Source: Maricaulis sp048270095 (GTDB lineage Bacteria > Pseudomonadota > Alphaproteobacteria > Caulobacterales > Maricaulaceae). From it: a stretch of DNA of 64,000 bases. The position numbers and the translations under genes are program-made. The first letter of the stretch is position 1, and each line of letters opens with the position of its first letter. Of this stretch, positions 24,864-32,965 are shown piece after piece. The DNA is taken from NCBI RefSeq assembly GCF_048270095.1, contig NZ_JBLWTL010000016.1, forward strand, positions 1-64,000, written 5' to 3'. Below the pieces are notes generated by a model that saw only the letters and a program-made list of their open reading frames with translations, did not search any database and was not told the origin of the DNA.

Positions 24864-26549
24864 ATGGTTGACTTGCGAATTTTGGCGGTGAGCTTGACGG
24901 TCGCGGCAGGGAGCCTGGCGGCTTGTGCCAACACGGGTGTCCCGGGCGGTGGGGACACGCGCTACTCTGCAGCCGACTGCCAAGGAATAGCCTCTGACGC
25001 GCTATTGCCATTGAACACGGCGTTGGGCTGCGTCGAGACAGTGCGGCAATCCTATCATCAAGCGGCGCTGGGCAACCGGCAATTGCGGGGCAGCTTGCGC
25101 CAGGGAACGCTGGTCGCGTCTATCGGCGCGCTGGCCAACACGCTGACCGACGGTGCCGATGGTGCAACAACAGCACTCGGTCTGATCGCGGGCACTTCGG
25201 CGACATTTTCCACCATGATTGCGCCGCCGGCACGGGTGCCGATCTATCTTGACGGACAGCAGGCGCTGGTCTGCGTGCGTCGGGCCGTGCAGCCCTATCT
25301 GGTCTTCAGGCAGGGCTTCGCAGATGTGGGCGATGACCAGTTCGTGGCGCGCTATGCGGCGCTTGAAGCCGAGCTTGACGCGCTGGCCTTGCCAGCCGGC
25401 CTGGTCGGGCGGGACAGAGAGGAGGCCTTGGGCTTTGTTGATGGCCTGAAGCAGGCCTTGCGCGCCAACCGGGCCGTGCGTGATGCGGTGGTTCTGGCCG
25501 ATCTTGACACCCGGCTGAGCGGTGAGCGCGTCTATGCCGCCTTGCAGGAGGTGGATCTTGCGGTGGAATTGCGCCTCCACAGGCTCGACGTGGCAATTGA
25601 CGCCACGGCCGCCTCGGCGGGGCAGTCCACGCTGGCCCTGGCGGCGCAATCGACACAGCGGCCAGATCTGTTCCAGCGTACAGATACGCCAGCGCCGACG
25701 TTGAGTAACGCCGAGGTGCGACTCTTTCTTGTATCACTTCAGGCGCTCATTACCCGTGTCGAGGACCTGAACAGCACGGCCCGCCGCCTGCAGGCCTTCA
25801 TCAACCTTCTGGGCATGAGCGAGACGGCCGCCGACATGGCCCATTGTGTCGATCTGGCTGCCGGGCGCGCGGGCGACGCACTGGTCCTGCGCCAGCCGCC
25901 CGCCACGATCGACCTTGCCGATGCCTCGACGCACACGATCGAATTGGATGTCGAGGGCGGCAATGCGCCCTATAGCGTGCAGTGGGTCGGCTCGGCGCCG
26001 GATGGCCTGACCCTGGAGACAGACGATTCCGGGGCGGGCCAATACACGGTCACGGCCGATCCCGCCAAGCTCCAGCCGGATAATTACCAGCTCATCCTGC
26101 GTGATGAAGACCTCCGGCCCTTGGTGGTCACCCTCCGCGTCACCGGCACCGCGAGCGCGCAGCCGCCTGCCTTGGTTGGAGGGCCGGGCGCCGAGGGTGA
26201 TGCCCTCCCTGCGACACCGCGTCCCTTCACCATCAACGGGGAGGCCCATCAGGTTTGCGTCGAAGACGGCGATAGCGCTGGAAGCAATGCCGATGTGCGC
26301 CAGGCCCAGGAATTGATTTGCAGGGCATTGGAGTCCGCAGCGGATTTCGGTTACGCGGCCGGCCAGACTTTCCTGATTGACGGCAAGAGCGGTACGGCGA
26401 CCCTCGCGGCCGCACGGCTTGCACTGGCCGCGAACGAGCCCACCGCGGCAGAGGAGAATGTCGAGGGCTATATTGCCGACGCCGATCTTCCGGACAACCA
26501 GTTTCTGACCCGGGTTCGCGCGCGGCTGGGCAATGAAGCTGGCGACTGA
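24864..26549 (+). CDS. hypothetical lipoprotein
   Basis: 561 residues from MVDLRILAVSLTVAAGSLAAC, a lipoprotein signal with the lipobox SLAAC. The N-terminal half is Ala/Leu-rich and helical (residues about 40-330), with the appearance of an alpha-helical surface lipoprotein. Residues about 350-430 look like an immunoglobulin/Big-type beta domain (IELDVEGGNAPYSVQWVGSA and NYQLILRDEDL). The rest contains two Cys and an acidic C-terminus. No known family is recognised. It is divergently arranged with the HEMVH protein; a functional pairing (substrate, anchor or immunity) is speculation. The host tRNA-Leu follows 54 nt after it. Confidence 0.65.
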   Translation: MVDLRILAVSLTVAAGSLAACANTGVPGGGDTRYSAADCQGIASDALLPLNTALGCVETVRQSYHQAALGNRQLRGSLRQGTLVASIGALANTLTDGADGATTALGLIAGTSATFSTMIAPPARVPIYLDGQQALVCVRRAVQPYLVFRQGFADVGDDQFVARYAALEAELDALALPAGLVGRDREEALGFVDGLKQALRANRAVRDAVVLADLDTRLSGERVYAALQEVDLAVELRLHRLDVAIDATAASAGQSTLALAAQSTQRPDLFQRTDTPAPTLSNAEVRLFLVSLQALITRVEDLNSTARRLQAFINLLGMSETAADMAHCVDLAAGRAGDALVLRQPPATIDLADASTHTIELDVEGGNAPYSVQWVGSAPDGLTLETDDSGAGQYTVTADPAKLQPDNYQLILRDEDLRPLVVTLRVTGTASAQPPALVGGPGAEGDALPATPRPFTINGEAHQVCVEDGDSAGSNADVRQAQELICRALESAADFGYAAGQTFLIDGKSGTATLAAARLALAANEPTAAEENVEGYIADADLPDNQFLTRVRARLGNEAGD

Positions 26550-26602
26550 ACCGACCGCTATCCTCCCCCGCGAACGCGTGTAGGATCACGCTTTCGCGCC
26601 GT

Positions 26603-26647
26603 GCGGGCGTGGCGGAATGGTAGACGCAACAGACTTAAAATCTGTCG
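26603..26647 (+). pseudogene. tRNA-Leu(UAA), 5' half, split by island insertion
   Basis: Acceptor strand GCGGGCG (26603-26609), D arm and the anticodon stem-loop ACAGA-CTTAAAA-TCTGT are intact to the end of the att core (26647). The sequence then changes to island DNA, so the variable arm, T arm and 3' acceptor strand are missing. The complement is at 35932-35988: its CGCCCGC pairs perfectly with GCGGGCG. Joining the halves over one core copy restores an 86-nt class II tRNA ending in CCA. Confidence 0.93.
26632..26647 (+). other. attL core of the island
   Basis: GACTTAAAATCTGTCG, identical to 35932-35947. It covers the anticodon loop, the 3' anticodon-stem strand and the first variable-arm bases of tRNA-Leu(UAA). 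The two copies are exactly 9300 bp apart. Confidence 0.9.
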
Positions 26648-26655
26648 CCGCAAAA

Positions 26656-26673
26656 ACTATCAAAGTTGATAGT
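26656..26673. promoter_or_regulatory. perfect inverted repeat at the left island junction
   Basis: ACTATCAA-AG-TTGATAGT, 8-bp arms, 8 nt inside the attL core. Possible binding site for integrase, excisionase or AlpA, or a hairpin closing the truncated host tRNA transcript. Confidence 0.5.
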
Positions 26674-26679
26674 ATCACG

Positions 26680-26700
26680 GTGACCCGTAATTCATGCGTC
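26680..26700 (+). promoter_or_regulatory. candidate integrase arm-type site, left arm
   Basis: GTGACCC then AATTCATG and CGTC, 32 nt right of the attL core. A very similar block occurs at 35829-35853 near attR in the same orientation, with 4 more bases inside. A second GTGACC lies at 26771. Confidence 0.45.
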
Positions 26701-26979
26701 GAAAATGCCGGATTCACTTGATACCGCATGTGAAATCAAATTTTCAAAATTTCGAATTTTGACCTGAAATGTGACCCGATGGGTGCCGTTTCGTTCTTGC
26801 TGCGATTAGCTGGCGACAATCGGCAATGCCAAGCCGCCCAACTTGATGCGAGATCGACGCGCCGTTGTTGAGGCTACCCATTATTATTTCGATGAAGAAT
26901 AAATTTGTTGAATTGGCGAGACTGGAGCATTGAATGCCACTTGTTGCCATAAGTAATAATATAATTTGGAGCAATAATT

Positions 26980-27195
26980 ATGTTATTATCAATCGGCGAC
27001 GTTTCGTCAATAACTACTTTAAGTCGTACATCAATTCGCAGGTCAGTGTCTTCTGGCCGCTTCCCAAAACCCGTTCGGTTACTTGAGCGACGTCAGGCGT
27101 GGCTGGAAAATGATATCTACGACTGGCTGGATACTGCTGTAGCAAAACAAAAGGCTGCGGACGGCTCGACCTCGATGACAGAGGCGGCACAATGA
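26980..27195 (+). CDS. AlpA family excisionase/transcriptional regulator
   Basis: 71 residues, MLLSIGDVSSITTLSRTSIRRSV, then SGRFPKPVRLLERRQAWLENDIYDWLD. This is the winged-helix AlpA/MerR-like pattern: helix-turn-helix, the beta-hairpin wing FPKPV-L, and W-x-x-x-D-I/V-x-x-W. AlpA proteins on islands act as excisionase-type factors or activate integrase. It is the first gene inside the left boundary, the opposite end from the integrase. Start supported by GGAG 8 nt upstream. Confidence 0.85.
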   Translation: MLLSIGDVSSITTLSRTSIRRSVSSGRFPKPVRLLERRQAWLENDIYDWLDTAVAKQKAADGSTSMTEAAQ

Positions 27196-27286
27196 TCCCG
27201 TTGGCGATGGCTGTGGTGCAGCTGGCTTACGATCATCCCTACTCAATCCAGCCCATCATGGCTTGGATCAGTTCTTGGTGGTTATC

Positions 27287-27850
27287 ATGATGCACCAGCC
27301 GGACTTCTTCGAAAGCTGCTCATGGGCTGCCAACGAGATCGCAACACTGGATTGGCCCAAGCACGGCGTGTTCATCACATTGGGTCTTGCGCCCACAAAT
27401 GGCGTTTCTTCGATATCAGGATTCAATCGTGCTCATCAGGAAAACGTTAAAAAGTTGATGCGCTTGGTCAAAGATGTTTATCACGAGACCGTTTTCACCA
27501 AACGATCCTACCGGCTTGGTGATGAGTGGTCCCCGTGCATCATCGTTCCGGAACAACGAAGCAAGGAGACAGGGGCGATAATCCCTGTTCACATTCATGC
27601 TGTTTTCACTGACCGTAGAAAACATGTGATCACCAAATTCATGAATCACCAGCAGGAGTTTCGTAGAAGTATTATGAAGCCATGGTGTTGGCGTCCTGAA
27701 GGTCAGGCGGTGTTTCCCGGACTCAGTATCGATATCAAGCGGATCGAGCCGGGAGAGATCGAGCAGACAGTGCAATATTGCGCAAAATATTCCTATGACG
27801 TGATTGATCAGGTCCACGGAAAGATGCCGGATGGGAAAGTCTACGCCTAA
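27287..27850 (+). CDS. candidate HUH-endonuclease replication protein
   Basis: 187 residues from MMHQPDFFESCSW. The segment IIPVHIHAVFTDR (His102 and His104) matches motif 2 of HUH endonucleases (two metal-binding His flanking a hydrophobic residue), and QYCAKYSYD (Tyr164, Tyr168, Tyr170 with Lys167) matches motif 3 with catalytic Tyr and Lys. These nick single-stranded DNA and initiate rolling-circle replication or transfer. Length and layout resemble the small Rep proteins of phage satellites and inovirus-like plasmids; no helicase domain is present. The island could therefore replicate or be mobilised after excision. The N-terminal start is uncertain. Confidence 0.55.
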   Translation: MMHQPDFFESCSWAANEIATLDWPKHGVFITLGLAPTNGVSSISGFNRAHQENVKKLMRLVKDVYHETVFTKRSYRLGDEWSPCIIVPEQRSKETGAIIPVHIHAVFTDRRKHVITKFMNHQQEFRRSIMKPWCWRPEGQAVFPGLSIDIKRIEPGEIEQTVQYCAKYSYDVIDQVHGKMPDGKVYA

Positions 27851-28291
27851 ACGGAAAACATAAAGAGCGCGTCTTCAGTGACGCATTGCGGCAAATGCTG
27901 GGTGGTCTGCGTAATGTAAGTGACCCAGCAACTAGCCACGGTCATGAGATGTACGTAATGACGTCCACATGCGATTTATGTATCAGCTGCTCACCAGCGG
28001 CATATCGACATATCGAGGTGTTTTGAAAAAGTGCGCCAAATAGTATAACTATGTTTGAAATGATATTATAAACTGTTTCAAAATAGTCATAGAAGGTTAC
28101 GATGTTAGTATATGATATTCGTATTGTAGTAAATACAAAATAGGTCAACATTTATTACAATTTAATGCGATCAATACTACTTAATAATTATTCAGTATAT
28201 GCATCACTATTTGTAGGTAGTTCTGAAACGCATGATAGCGAATGTTGTGGATGGTTTCGTATGCACAGTTTGTTCAGTGCTTGCAGCGATC
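27851..28291. other. AT-rich intergenic stretch in the island, no gene seen
   Basis: 441 bp. From about 27980 to 28220 the DNA is strongly AT-rich (e.g. TTTATTACAATTTAATGCG, ACTTAATAATTATTCAG) with no convincing coding frame. Position just downstream of the HUH gene makes an origin region possible, but no iterons were identified by eye. Confidence 0.4.
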
Positions 28292-28498
28292 CTAACCATC
28301 GTCACTATCGGCATCATATCCCAGCTCTTTTTTCAACTCTGGTGACATGTAAATGATCTTGATATCGCCCGCTTCTATGCCCGGTAATTCCTGATTTATA
28401 CGTGCTTCGAGTTCCGCATTCTTGGTAGCCGAATCTGATCTGCCAGTCCGGCTGATAGCCTTGAACTTCGCGGCCAGTTTCTTCTGATCGATATCCAT
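28292..28498 (-). CDS. small hypothetical protein
   Basis: 68 residues from MDIDQKKLAAKFKAISRTGRSDSATKNA, charged and probably helical, with an acidic C-terminus (GYDADSDDG). The start is supported by AGGAAGG upstream. No family is recognised. It lies in the middle of the island and may be an accessory gene. Confidence 0.55.
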   Translation of the reverse strand: MDIDQKKLAAKFKAISRTGRSDSATKNAELEARINQELPGIEAGDIKIIYMSPELKKELGYDADSDDG

Positions 28499-28659
28499 CA
28501 AGACATCCTTCCTCTGGTGTGTTTCGCACCAAGGCATCATGCCGGATGGTTGTGTTGAAATCAGGGAATTACGGAGAACGGTGCAACGATCTCGCATTGA
28601 GCCATAAGTAACTATGCAGGCCTTTCGAAACCAATGGGCCCAAGCATCGGAGAATTAGA

Positions 28660-29046
28660 ATGAATATCAGTGAAGTATTACATGGCGGTGCAGACGCTCG
28701 AGCCAAGAAAGTCGTGCAGGCATTTATCAATAAGATGTTTGATGACGTGTCGGCAACGCAATTAATATCGATACCGCGTCAATTGGCGATTGGTGATATC
28801 GAAGCCGAGGCGGATGAGTATGGCGTGGCCGAATTTGTGTTGCCGCCATTTGAGTATAGCAATGGCTATATGCGGGAGTGGACGGTTGCTGGAGAGATGC
28901 GTTGTTTCGAAGCCGAAAACGTGGATGGAACAGAATGTCCAATGGCGGCTGGAATCGTCAAAGATTTTATTCTGCAGCGGGATAAGGTCTGGATGCGGCT
29001 TCATTCGGGAAAGGTTAATCAGCAGTCTGCTGACCCTGACAACTGA
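28660..29046 (+). CDS. hypothetical island protein
   Basis: 128 residues (MNISEVLHGGADARAKKVVQAFINK). The sequence has mixed alpha/beta character and no signal peptide, membrane helix or recognisable motif; the segment EFVLPPFEYSNGYMREWTVAGEMRCFEAE is the most structured. The ATG at 28660 is preceded by GGAG. No function can be given. It is the only plus-strand gene between the small minus-strand gene at 28292 and the phosphatase operon. Confidence 0.6.
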   Translation: MNISEVLHGGADARAKKVVQAFINKMFDDVSATQLISIPRQLAIGDIEAEADEYGVAEFVLPPFEYSNGYMREWTVAGEMRCFEAENVDGTECPMAAGIVKDFILQRDKVWMRLHSGKVNQQSADPDN

Positions 29047-29176
29047 CTGCAGAACACATTGTTGAACTAAACGGGATTGAGGACGCTGATACCGTCCTCT
29101 TTTTCGTGTTTGGGGTCGTTTTCACTATGGTCTGCCGTTGGAGCGGGGATCAAGCCGGATCAGCAACAACAATCCA

Positions 29177-29983
29177 TCAGGTAGACAGAAACCCGTTCAG
29201 TTCACCGCATACAAAACGGGCTGCAGTAAGAACACCGGTTTCAAAACAGCCGGTATCAACACCGATACGACGATTGCGGATTCTCGGCTCATCGGCCGGT
29301 GTGTGACCGTGCACGACAGTATATGGCTCAACCCAGTCAGCATCAGTATCCAGAAGAAACGACGTATCGCGTGACCATAGAAAGTCCGGCGTGTCGTGTT
29401 CTTCGAGCGGCTTCTTCATGATTATACCGGCATGAACAAAGATCAACTTATGCTTTTCATCAATATAATACGGCTCATCACCCTGCAGCATATCTTCAAG
29501 AGCGCGGATATGGGCAACGGGAATGCGATCAATCACGTCACGCCATACGGACTGCTTCATCTGTTCAACCGGATCGAAAATCGGGTGGTTCTGCTCGTTG
29601 GCCACATATGATTGCAGAGTTTGAAGGCCGCCGTTTTCAAGCCACCACAGACCCTGTCGCTCAATAGTTGCCCTATTCGCTTTTTCGTCAAAAAGCTGAA
29701 TCAGATCGAGAAAAAGCTCTTCATGATTACCGGGCAGGGCGATGATCGATTGCGGATTTGCCGATGTAACCGGACCCCATCCATAGCCAGACAGCTGTTG
29801 GCGTTTCATCTTGCAAATCAGATCGAGCACGCCTTTTGAATCCGGGCCGCGATCAACATAATCACCCAACAGAACAATCTGACAGGCACCGGGCCAATTC
29901 TCGTGATCTTGTAAGATAAGGCCCAGCAGGGTTTTCAATTCATCGAGGCAGCCATGTAAATCGCCAATGGCATAATGGATCAT
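29177..29983 (-). CDS. PPP-family serine/threonine protein phosphatase
   Basis: 268-residue metallophosphoesterase. All PPP signatures appear in order: GDLHGC (7-12), GDYVDRGPDSKG (about 40-51), GNHEELF (about 85-91), HAGI (about 184) and HGHTPADEP (about 217). The pattern is like phage lambda phosphatase and ApaH-type enzymes. It is a Mn2+-type hydrolase of phosphoproteins or dinucleoside polyphosphates; which of these is unknown. It starts 2 nt after the stop of the unknown 358-residue gene, so the two form an operon inside the island, suggesting a joint defensive or regulatory role. Confidence 0.88.
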   Translation of the reverse strand: MIHYAIGDLHGCLDELKTLLGLILQDHENWPGACQIVLLGDYVDRGPDSKGVLDLICKMKRQQLSGYGWGPVTSANPQSIIALPGNHEELFLDLIQLFDEKANRATIERQGLWWLENGGLQTLQSYVANEQNHPIFDPVEQMKQSVWRDVIDRIPVAHIRALEDMLQGDEPYYIDEKHKLIFVHAGIIMKKPLEEHDTPDFLWSRDTSFLLDTDADWVEPYTVVHGHTPADEPRIRNRRIGVDTGCFETGVLTAARFVCGELNGFLST

Positions 29984-29985
29984 GA

Positions 29986-31062
29986 TTATGCCCCTTCGCC
30001 GGCAGACGGTTGGAACATCGTCTGAATCAGGTTGATCGCGGTATCGGCCTCACCGTCGATTGCGTCTGCGTCGAGTTGGCTACGACCAATAGAGAAGAAG
30101 GCGTGATAAAGGCCGTCGTAGCAGCCACCGAACATGTTGTCCGACGCGTCGATAATACCGTGTTGCGCAAAAGCGGTTGCAATGATCCGGCGTGTTTCAT
30201 CTGAAAGTCGAGCGTTCCCAACCCCTTTCATTTCTTCAATGGCGGCCGAATTGCCACCAAAACGGCTCTTCAGTGCGATAACGGCGGGTTCGGTCGGATG
30301 GGCGTAATGGTAGTAGGCGGTAGACCCGGTAATGCCGTCCCCGACGCAACCCTTCAAGCAGTTCCGAAACTTACGTGCGAAGCTAACCAGATCGGTCGGT
30401 TTTACGATCTGGTGAATAGATGGGTGATCAATTTTTGGTCCGATTGGGAATTCGAACGCGCGTGCAATCAGGTATGTTGTTGCATCAGTCCAGAACTCTC
30501 CCCGTGAAGGAATATCGCGAACCTTGTCCAGAAAACACGATGCCGCTTCCGAATCCGCACACAGCATAGCTATGATTCGGGCTTCCTTCGTGTGATCGAT
30601 AAACTTCACGACACCCGGAACACGCAGTTCAACCGGCAATTCATGCAGGATTTCGATGGTGTTGCCGGTGATATTATTGTCGTGCTGCAGGAACTTCTTC
30701 GCTGCCGGGCAATTCAACAAATCGAACAGCTTTTTATACTGATCGACCGTGAGCATCGGCAGTGGAATCTTGCTGAAAATCTTCCGGCATCCATGCCACT
30801 GGTTTGGCAACGTTTCTTTGAGCTGCACCGACCATTTTTGATTCAGAAAATGGTTGTCGATCTGCGTGTCACCGACCGCCAGAGCAAGGCCAGTGAGGTG
30901 CATAACCTGCCGCGGCTGGTTCAAAAAAACGCTGCTGGGCGACGGAAAAAGGCAAGCGAGTTCGAGTGCGTTTTCGCCCGCGACAATCCGCAACGAATCC
31001 GTGATTTCGGGATAGAAACACACCGGCTCGTAGTCGAAACCGGCTTGGGAAACATGAAGCAT
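29986..31062 (-). CDS. unknown 358-residue island protein, paired with the phosphatase
   Basis: 358 residues (MLHVSQAGFDYEPVCFYPEITDSL). No signal peptide or membrane segment. The region LVSFARKFRNCLKGCVGDGITGSTAYYHYAHPTEPAVIALKSR, with Cys residues, slightly resembles PcfJ-type conjugative-element proteins, but this is a weak impression. It ends in a 60-residue DNMFGGCYDGLYHAFFSIGRS-containing stretch. Its stop is 2 nt from the phosphatase ATG, so it is the first gene of a two-gene operon. Probably a real gene because of length, strand partner and normal codon use; function unknown. Confidence 0.65.
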   Translation of the reverse strand: MLHVSQAGFDYEPVCFYPEITDSLRIVAGENALELACLFPSPSSVFLNQPRQVMHLTGLALAVGDTQIDNHFLNQKWSVQLKETLPNQWHGCRKIFSKIPLPMLTVDQYKKLFDLLNCPAAKKFLQHDNNITGNTIEILHELPVELRVPGVVKFIDHTKEARIIAMLCADSEAASCFLDKVRDIPSRGEFWTDATTYLIARAFEFPIGPKIDHPSIHQIVKPTDLVSFARKFRNCLKGCVGDGITGSTAYYHYAHPTEPAVIALKSRFGGNSAAIEEMKGVGNARLSDETRRIIATAFAQHGIIDASDNMFGGCYDGLYHAFFSIGRSQLDADAIDGEADTAINLIQTMFQPSAGEGA

Positions 31063-31389
31063 GTGACGATCCTTCAGTGGTGGGTCATCTCATGCTTGGT
31101 CTCCAATGTGTCTGAAGCCGGCAAATTGACCGGCACCGTCTAATAGCCGGTATTTCGGGCGGATTTCAGGCGGGTTTCAGAAAGGAATAAGGCAGAATAA
31201 GGCGATCTTGGGCGTCTCGCGGCCAATCCCGTTTTGACGTTTATGTAATGTGTGACCGTCGTCTGGCGCGCTCACTCGTTGACTTTCTGTCGGCGGACCG
31301 TGCGCTAAGCTCCAGCTGTAAACAGAATTGAGGGCGAGCTTTACGTTGCTCGACGGCGCACGCTACAAAGGAAGGAGAGGATTTCCAAT
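31063..31389. other. divergent promoter region, no gene seen
   Basis: 327 bp between the phosphatase operon and the methylase. Contains direct repeats AATAAGGC (about 31187 and 31196), TTTGACGTTTATGTAATG, TTGACT at about 31277 that could be a -35 element for the methylase, and AAGGAAGGAGAGG before the methylase start. Promoter assignment is tentative. Confidence 0.4.
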
Positions 31390-32277
31390 ATGCGTCTACC
31401 CCATCCGATTCCTTATCAAGGAAGTAAGAGAAAACTCGCGCATTTGATCGGCCGCTATGTTCCCAAATCGGCCACGTTCTACGAGCCGTTCTGTGGATCA
31501 GGGGCGATGACAATTTATGCGGCGCACAAGGGGTTGGCGAACCGTTTTGTCTTGGGTGACAGTCTCGAGCCGATTGTGCGCCTGCAACAGGCCATAGTAG
31601 AAATGCCCGCGAAAACTGCTGACCGGTATCAAACAGTTTGGGAGGGGCAGACATCGGACAATTTCGGCTACTTCAATGACGTGCGTGCCCGATATAATGC
31701 CGACCGCGATGCCGTTGATCTGCTCTATCTAATATGTCGATGCGTCAAGAATGCTATCAGGTTCAACAAGGCCGGCAACTTCACACAATCGCACGATAAG
31801 CGTCGCCTTGGAACTCATCCGGAAAAGATGCGGGCAGCGATCCATGGGGTTTCACAAATCCTAAAAGGCAAAGTCGAATATCGTGTGGGCGATTGGCTCG
31901 AGACTACGTTCGACGCAGACCCCGACGACTTTGTATACATGGACCCGCCGTACCTCGGCACGTCAGTTGGGCCTGATAAGCGTTATCATCAGCAAATGAC
32001 CCAAGAGCCGTTGATTGCAGGACTTGCCAAACTCAACGCACGTTCGGTCCCATTCGTATTGTCCTACGATGGCATGACCGGCGACAAGGAATATGGGCCG
32101 CCGCTACCTGATCACTTGGGCATGACGCGATTATTGCTCCATGCAGGAATGTCATCACAGGCAACGCTATCCGGACGCAAAGAAGAAACAGTTGAGAGTC
32201 TTTACCTGTCCGCTGATTTGGCTGAACCCGTGGACGGTGTTATCCGCGCGCCAGCGCAGCTTTCACTAACTCTTTGA
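31390..32277 (+). CDS. DNA adenine N6-methyltransferase (D12 class)
   Basis: 295 residues. The alpha-type motif order is seen: motif X near the start (IPYQGSKRKLAHLI), motif I FYEPFCGSGAM (about 30-40) for AdoMet, and motif IV DPPY at Asp185. This is the Dam/D12 class that methylates adenine N6. It overlaps by 38 bp, tail to tail, with an HNH endonuclease gene, forming a type II restriction-modification pair. In such systems the methylase protects host DNA. The recognition sequence is unknown. AAGGAAGGAGAGG precedes the start. Confidence 0.9.
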   Translation: MRLPHPIPYQGSKRKLAHLIGRYVPKSATFYEPFCGSGAMTIYAAHKGLANRFVLGDSLEPIVRLQQAIVEMPAKTADRYQTVWEGQTSDNFGYFNDVRARYNADRDAVDLLYLICRCVKNAIRFNKAGNFTQSHDKRRLGTHPEKMRAAIHGVSQILKGKVEYRVGDWLETTFDADPDDFVYMDPPYLGTSVGPDKRYHQQMTQEPLIAGLAKLNARSVPFVLSYDGMTGDKEYGPPLPDHLGMTRLLLHAGMSSQATLSGRKEETVESLYLSADLAEPVDGVIRAPAQLSLTL

Positions 32278-32965
32278 TGTAGGCGCTCAGGCCTTTGCCT
32301 GCCGCAACGGCGCGTGTCTTCAGCGTGTCATGTATCGCGACCTCGTCGCCTTGCCATTGAAGGTCTACGCGCCGAACCTGTTGCATGGCGATGTGGTCAT
32401 AGGCCTCAGGAAATGCCCACATGCAGGTCTTGCAGATCGATTGATCTTGAACTGTTTGCCAATTCTTGCAGGCTTCACACGACCACGACTTCGCACGCTG
32501 GCTGGAAGCGTCGAGCAGCATGTAGGCTGCTGGGTCACCTTCATCGTGCACCTCGTCACCTGCAACCTCGTATGGGATGCGGTGGTCAATTTGCAGATAT
32601 CGTCCTTCGATCACCTCATTGGTGAATGCCTCACGAGACCCGTAGTGGGCGAGCAACGTGTCCTTGAACGATTTCGAAAACGCTTTACGTCCACCGATTC
32701 GACCCTTCTTAATCTTGGTGGGATCACCGAAGATATATGCGCCGATCTTTCGGCCAGACGTCTCGCTGACGACTTTGATCGTATCGAGCGGAATTCCTTG
32801 TTCCCGTACGTCACGAGCTGCACGAGGCCCGTGGGTATAGCCGTATAGGTCCTGCAGTTCCTCGTTGTTAACGGAGCCGTGTTGCAAGATATGGTCGATC
32901 ACTGTCCGCGCACGTTTCGCCGTAACATTCTCGCATAGTTTAAGAATTTTTGGATCAACTGTCAT
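32240..32965 (-). CDS. HNH-type restriction endonuclease (probable type II)
   Basis: 241 residues. The HNH core is seen as YLQIDHRIPYEVAGDE with the catalytic His, and two CxxC pairs (SCEACKNWQ, CKTCMWAFPEAYDH) that would bind structural zinc, as in HNH restriction enzymes. The N-terminal 70 residues may form a DNA-recognition domain (HILQHGSVNNEELQDLYGYTH). Because it overlaps the methylase 3' end in opposite orientation, it is most likely the cognate restriction enzyme. The C-terminus (LKTRAVAAGKGLSAYIKELV) is helical. Specificity cannot be read. Confidence 0.75.
   Translation of the reverse strand: MTVDPKILKLCENVTAKRARTVIDHILQHGSVNNEELQDLYGYTHGPRAARDVREQGIPLDTIKVVSETSGRKIGAYIFGDPTKIKKGRIGGRKAFSKSFKDTLLAHYGSREAFTNEVIEGRYLQIDHRIPYEVAGDEVHDEGDPAAYMLLDASSQRAKSWSCEACKNWQTVQDQSICKTCMWAFPEAYDHIAMQQVRRVDLQWQGDEVAIHDTLKTRAVAAGKGLSAYIKELVKAALARG

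Larger units (their letters stand above)
26648..26979. other. left arm of the island, no gene seen
   Basis: Contains a palindrome (26656-26673), a GTGACCC site at 26680 and another at 26771, then AT-rich DNA running to the ribosome site of the AlpA gene. An 76-codon frame on the minus strand shows no protein character. Probably the attP arm plus the alpA promoter. Confidence 0.55.

Noticed and set aside
26744..26974. 76-codon minus-strand frame in the island left arm
   Set aside because: AT-rich, no ribosome site, no protein character.
27942..28151. 69-codon minus-strand frame in AT-rich DNA
   Set aside because: Ile/Tyr/Thr-rich composition follows from AT content; no start signal.
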